Position numbers and translations under genes: made by a program. Below the pieces are notes generated by a model. It saw only the letters and a program-made list of their open reading frames with translations. It did no database searches and was not told the DNA's origin. This document shows, piece after piece, positions 5,266 to 6,694 of a stretch of DNA of 6,694 nt (position 1 is the first letter of the stretch; each line of letters opens with the position of its first letter). Location: positions 1-6,694 of the forward strand of contig JAUIHA010000044.1 of assembly GCA_030432505.1 (NCBI GenBank), written 5' to 3'. Origin of the DNA: a bacterium. Lineage in GTDB: Bacteria > Babelota > Babeliae > Babelales > RVW-14.

Positions 5266-6694
5266 TTATGCCATAATCTCAGGGCGCTTGAATTTCTTTG
5301 CAAATGAACCAAGAGAGTCAAAGCGAACTGAAAGAATAATCGCGCGCTCGCGTTTATTGTGCCCAAAATCACGATACCGCTTTTCTTCATAACCCAAAGC
5401 AAGTCCCCAACAATGACCATTGTACTCGAAGCGTACACGGTGTATAAGCGGCTTTATGTCTGCAAAATTGAATAGCTCTTTCCCTTTTTCAGAATAAAAT
5501 TGCCCATCGTATCGAATATGCGCCTGCTTATTGAGTGGAATGGTAAAATCAACAAGTAAAAAATGTGGGCTATTGGCAAGCAGGCCACGCTCAATCTGCA
5601 GCTTATGATTCTGGAATAAATACCCTGCTCCAATCTTAACATCATGCGCTTGTACATTAACTTTAAATAGCGACTGTAAAAGACGATTTGAGGCTACTTC
5701 ATACTCTGCACGCACGTGTGCAGAAGCCGTTTCACATTGAAGATCAAAATTTATATCGAGTGGCAACAGATGATTATTACTCACCCCCTTTCTAAGAGGA
5801 AAAAGATCCTTCTGATGATAAAAATCATAACCCTGCGTTAACCAAAACTGCATCATCACATCATTGATCTTCCAACTATTTCTGAGCGAAACCTCAAGTA
5901 GATTCTGAGGGTATATCCGGTCCCATCGATCAATGTGATACCAATGATCTTGATCAAATTTTGGAATCAAATTCCAGCGGATAATTGGCTGGAAATAATG
6001 TATATAGCTCCAATCATCTGTATGCGCAACACCCTCAGGAAGCGCCCACTGCGCACCACACTCAAGAAAAAAACGAGCTGCACCTTGCGAAAAAAGACTT
6101 GTTTCAAAAGCATTTTTTCGTAAAAGCAAATCATCTTTTAAAAAACTTCTCACTTGAAGATTTGGCCGCAACATAAAACTCAAATGATTTTTATACAAGC
6201 GAAACGATTCTCCCAAATAACCACGGTAATTCAGCCGAATCAAATTCGCAGCACTAAATGGTAACGTTGTTTTCTCATTCACCAATAACGAATTCAAGTA
6301 TAACCGCTCAAATTCACGCTCCTGAAAATAGACATGGTCTGCCGTAAAATCATGTCGATAACGCAAAAAGTTTCCAAACGTAACATATGACGTATTCCAC
6401 TGAAAATGTGGGAACAAAACCGTATGCTGATTCATTTCAAGTTCTTTTTTCTGAAAATTTTTATTGGGCACTGCAAGATTTTGCTGCTCCATTTCTTGTG
6501 TAATGCCAGCAATTGTTTCCCTGTCATCATTGCTCAGTTCAGAAAAACGCCTTCTACGCGTCTTGGTATCATCAAGGCGTATCTCAAAGAGATTATTTTG
6601 TGGATGATGTCTCAATACCCAAGAATTCTCAAACGAATCATTTACAGCATCAAGACTATTAAAAAACTGATAACCAATGCGCTTATCAGTACCA
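5266..6694 (-). CDS. lptD: LPS-assembly protein LptD-like outer-membrane barrel, 5' part cut by the window edge
   Basis: LptD forms, with LptE, the outer-membrane translocon that inserts LPS into the outer leaflet. The frame is open from the right edge (first full codon 6691-6693) to TAA at 5266-5268, giving 475 C-terminal residues. A TTG at 6615 is internal, not a start. Seen: alternating aromatic/polar strand patterns typical of a barrel, IRWNLIPKFDQDHW followed by YPQNLLEVSLRNSW, a late FEYNGHCWGLALGYEEKRY and a near-terminal VRFDSLGS. The last three match the C-terminal LptD (OstA_C) pattern, in which an E-Y-x-x-C-C-W strand and a final LGS motif are common. One deviation is His-Cys where many homologues have Cys-Cys. 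The N-terminal periplasmic OstA domain and the signal peptide should lie beyond 6694. The alternative is another large barrel, but the C-terminal motifs make LptD clearly the best call. Confidence 0.85.
   Translation of the reverse strand, partial: GTDKRIGYQFFNSLDAVNDSFENSWVLRHHPQNNLFEIRLDDTKTRRRRFSELSNDDRETIAGITQEMEQQNLAVPNKNFQKKELEMNQHTVLFPHFQWNTSYVTFGNFLRYRHDFTADHVYFQEREFERLYLNSLLVNEKTTLPFSAANLIRLNYRGYLGESFRLYKNHLSFMLRPNLQVRSFLKDDLLLRKNAFETSLFSQGAARFFLECGAQWALPEGVAHTDDWSYIHYFQPIIRWNLIPKFDQDHWYHIDRWDRIYPQNLLEVSLRNSWKINDVMMQFWLTQGYDFYHQKDLFPLRKGVSNNHLLPLDINFDLQCETASAHVRAEYEVASNRLLQSLFKVNVQAHDVKIGAGYLFQNHKLQIERGLLANSPHFLLVDFTIPLNKQAHIRYDGQFYSEKGKELFNFADIKPLIHRVRFEYNGHCWGLALGYEEKRYRDFGHNKRERAIILSVRFDSLGSFAKKFKRPEIMA

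Noticed and set aside
5086..5307. Plus-strand 73-codon ORF across the end of the 188-aa gene and the terminator
   Set aside because: It overlaps the real gene in another frame and runs through the terminator hairpin into lptD, so it is not a plausible gene.
6613..6615. TTG as the start of the LptD-like gene
   Set aside because: The frame stays open to the window edge with LptD-like sequence and no signal peptide follows the TTG, so it is internal.

Overview
The window reads as a stretch of a low-GC, Gram-negative bacterial chromosome. An outer membrane is implied by the LptD-type barrel gene at the right edge. A high share of the genes encode short proteins with N-terminal signal peptides and no recognisable family. 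Small secreted orphan proteins interspersed with single housekeeping genes fit a host-associated, reduced-genome lineage; Candidatus Dependentiae (TM6/Babeliae) is my best guess. That assignment is inference from style and composition, because no rRNA or clade-specific marker is present.

Layout, left to right. (1) 1-1212, minus strand: the N-terminal 404 codons of CTP synthase (pyrG), cut by the window edge just after the glutaminase nucleophile Cys400. It has its own sigma70-like promoter at 1269-1296. (2) 1306-3033, minus strand: four small orphan genes of 121, 118, 107 and 175 codons. Each has a signal peptide, a short, mostly acidic helical region, a second hydrophobic segment and a charged tail, with cysteines in or around the segment. 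A strong rho-independent terminator at 2454-2483 separates the 175-codon gene from the other three. (3) 3217-4491, minus strand: an intact Xaa-Pro aminopeptidase (pepP, M24B family) with all five metal ligands and its own terminator at 3164-3192. (4) 4492-4637: a divergent intergenic region with a good plus-strand promoter driving a 188-codon secreted orphan (4638-5204, plus strand). That gene ends at a perfect 11-bp hairpin terminator. (5) 5266-6694, minus strand: the C-terminal 475 codons of an LPS-assembly protein LptD-like outer-membrane barrel, cut by the right edge and convergent with the 188-codon gene.

The housekeeping genes have unrelated roles: nucleotide synthesis, peptide turnover and LPS export. 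They do not form one pathway, and the clear terminators and promoters make most of them separate transcription units. The unexplained part is the set of small envelope or secreted proteins, which could be envelope or host-interface components. Their function cannot be read from sequence alone. No tRNA, rRNA, CRISPR, insertion sequence or att site was seen, and no gene-free stretch exceeds 300 bases.
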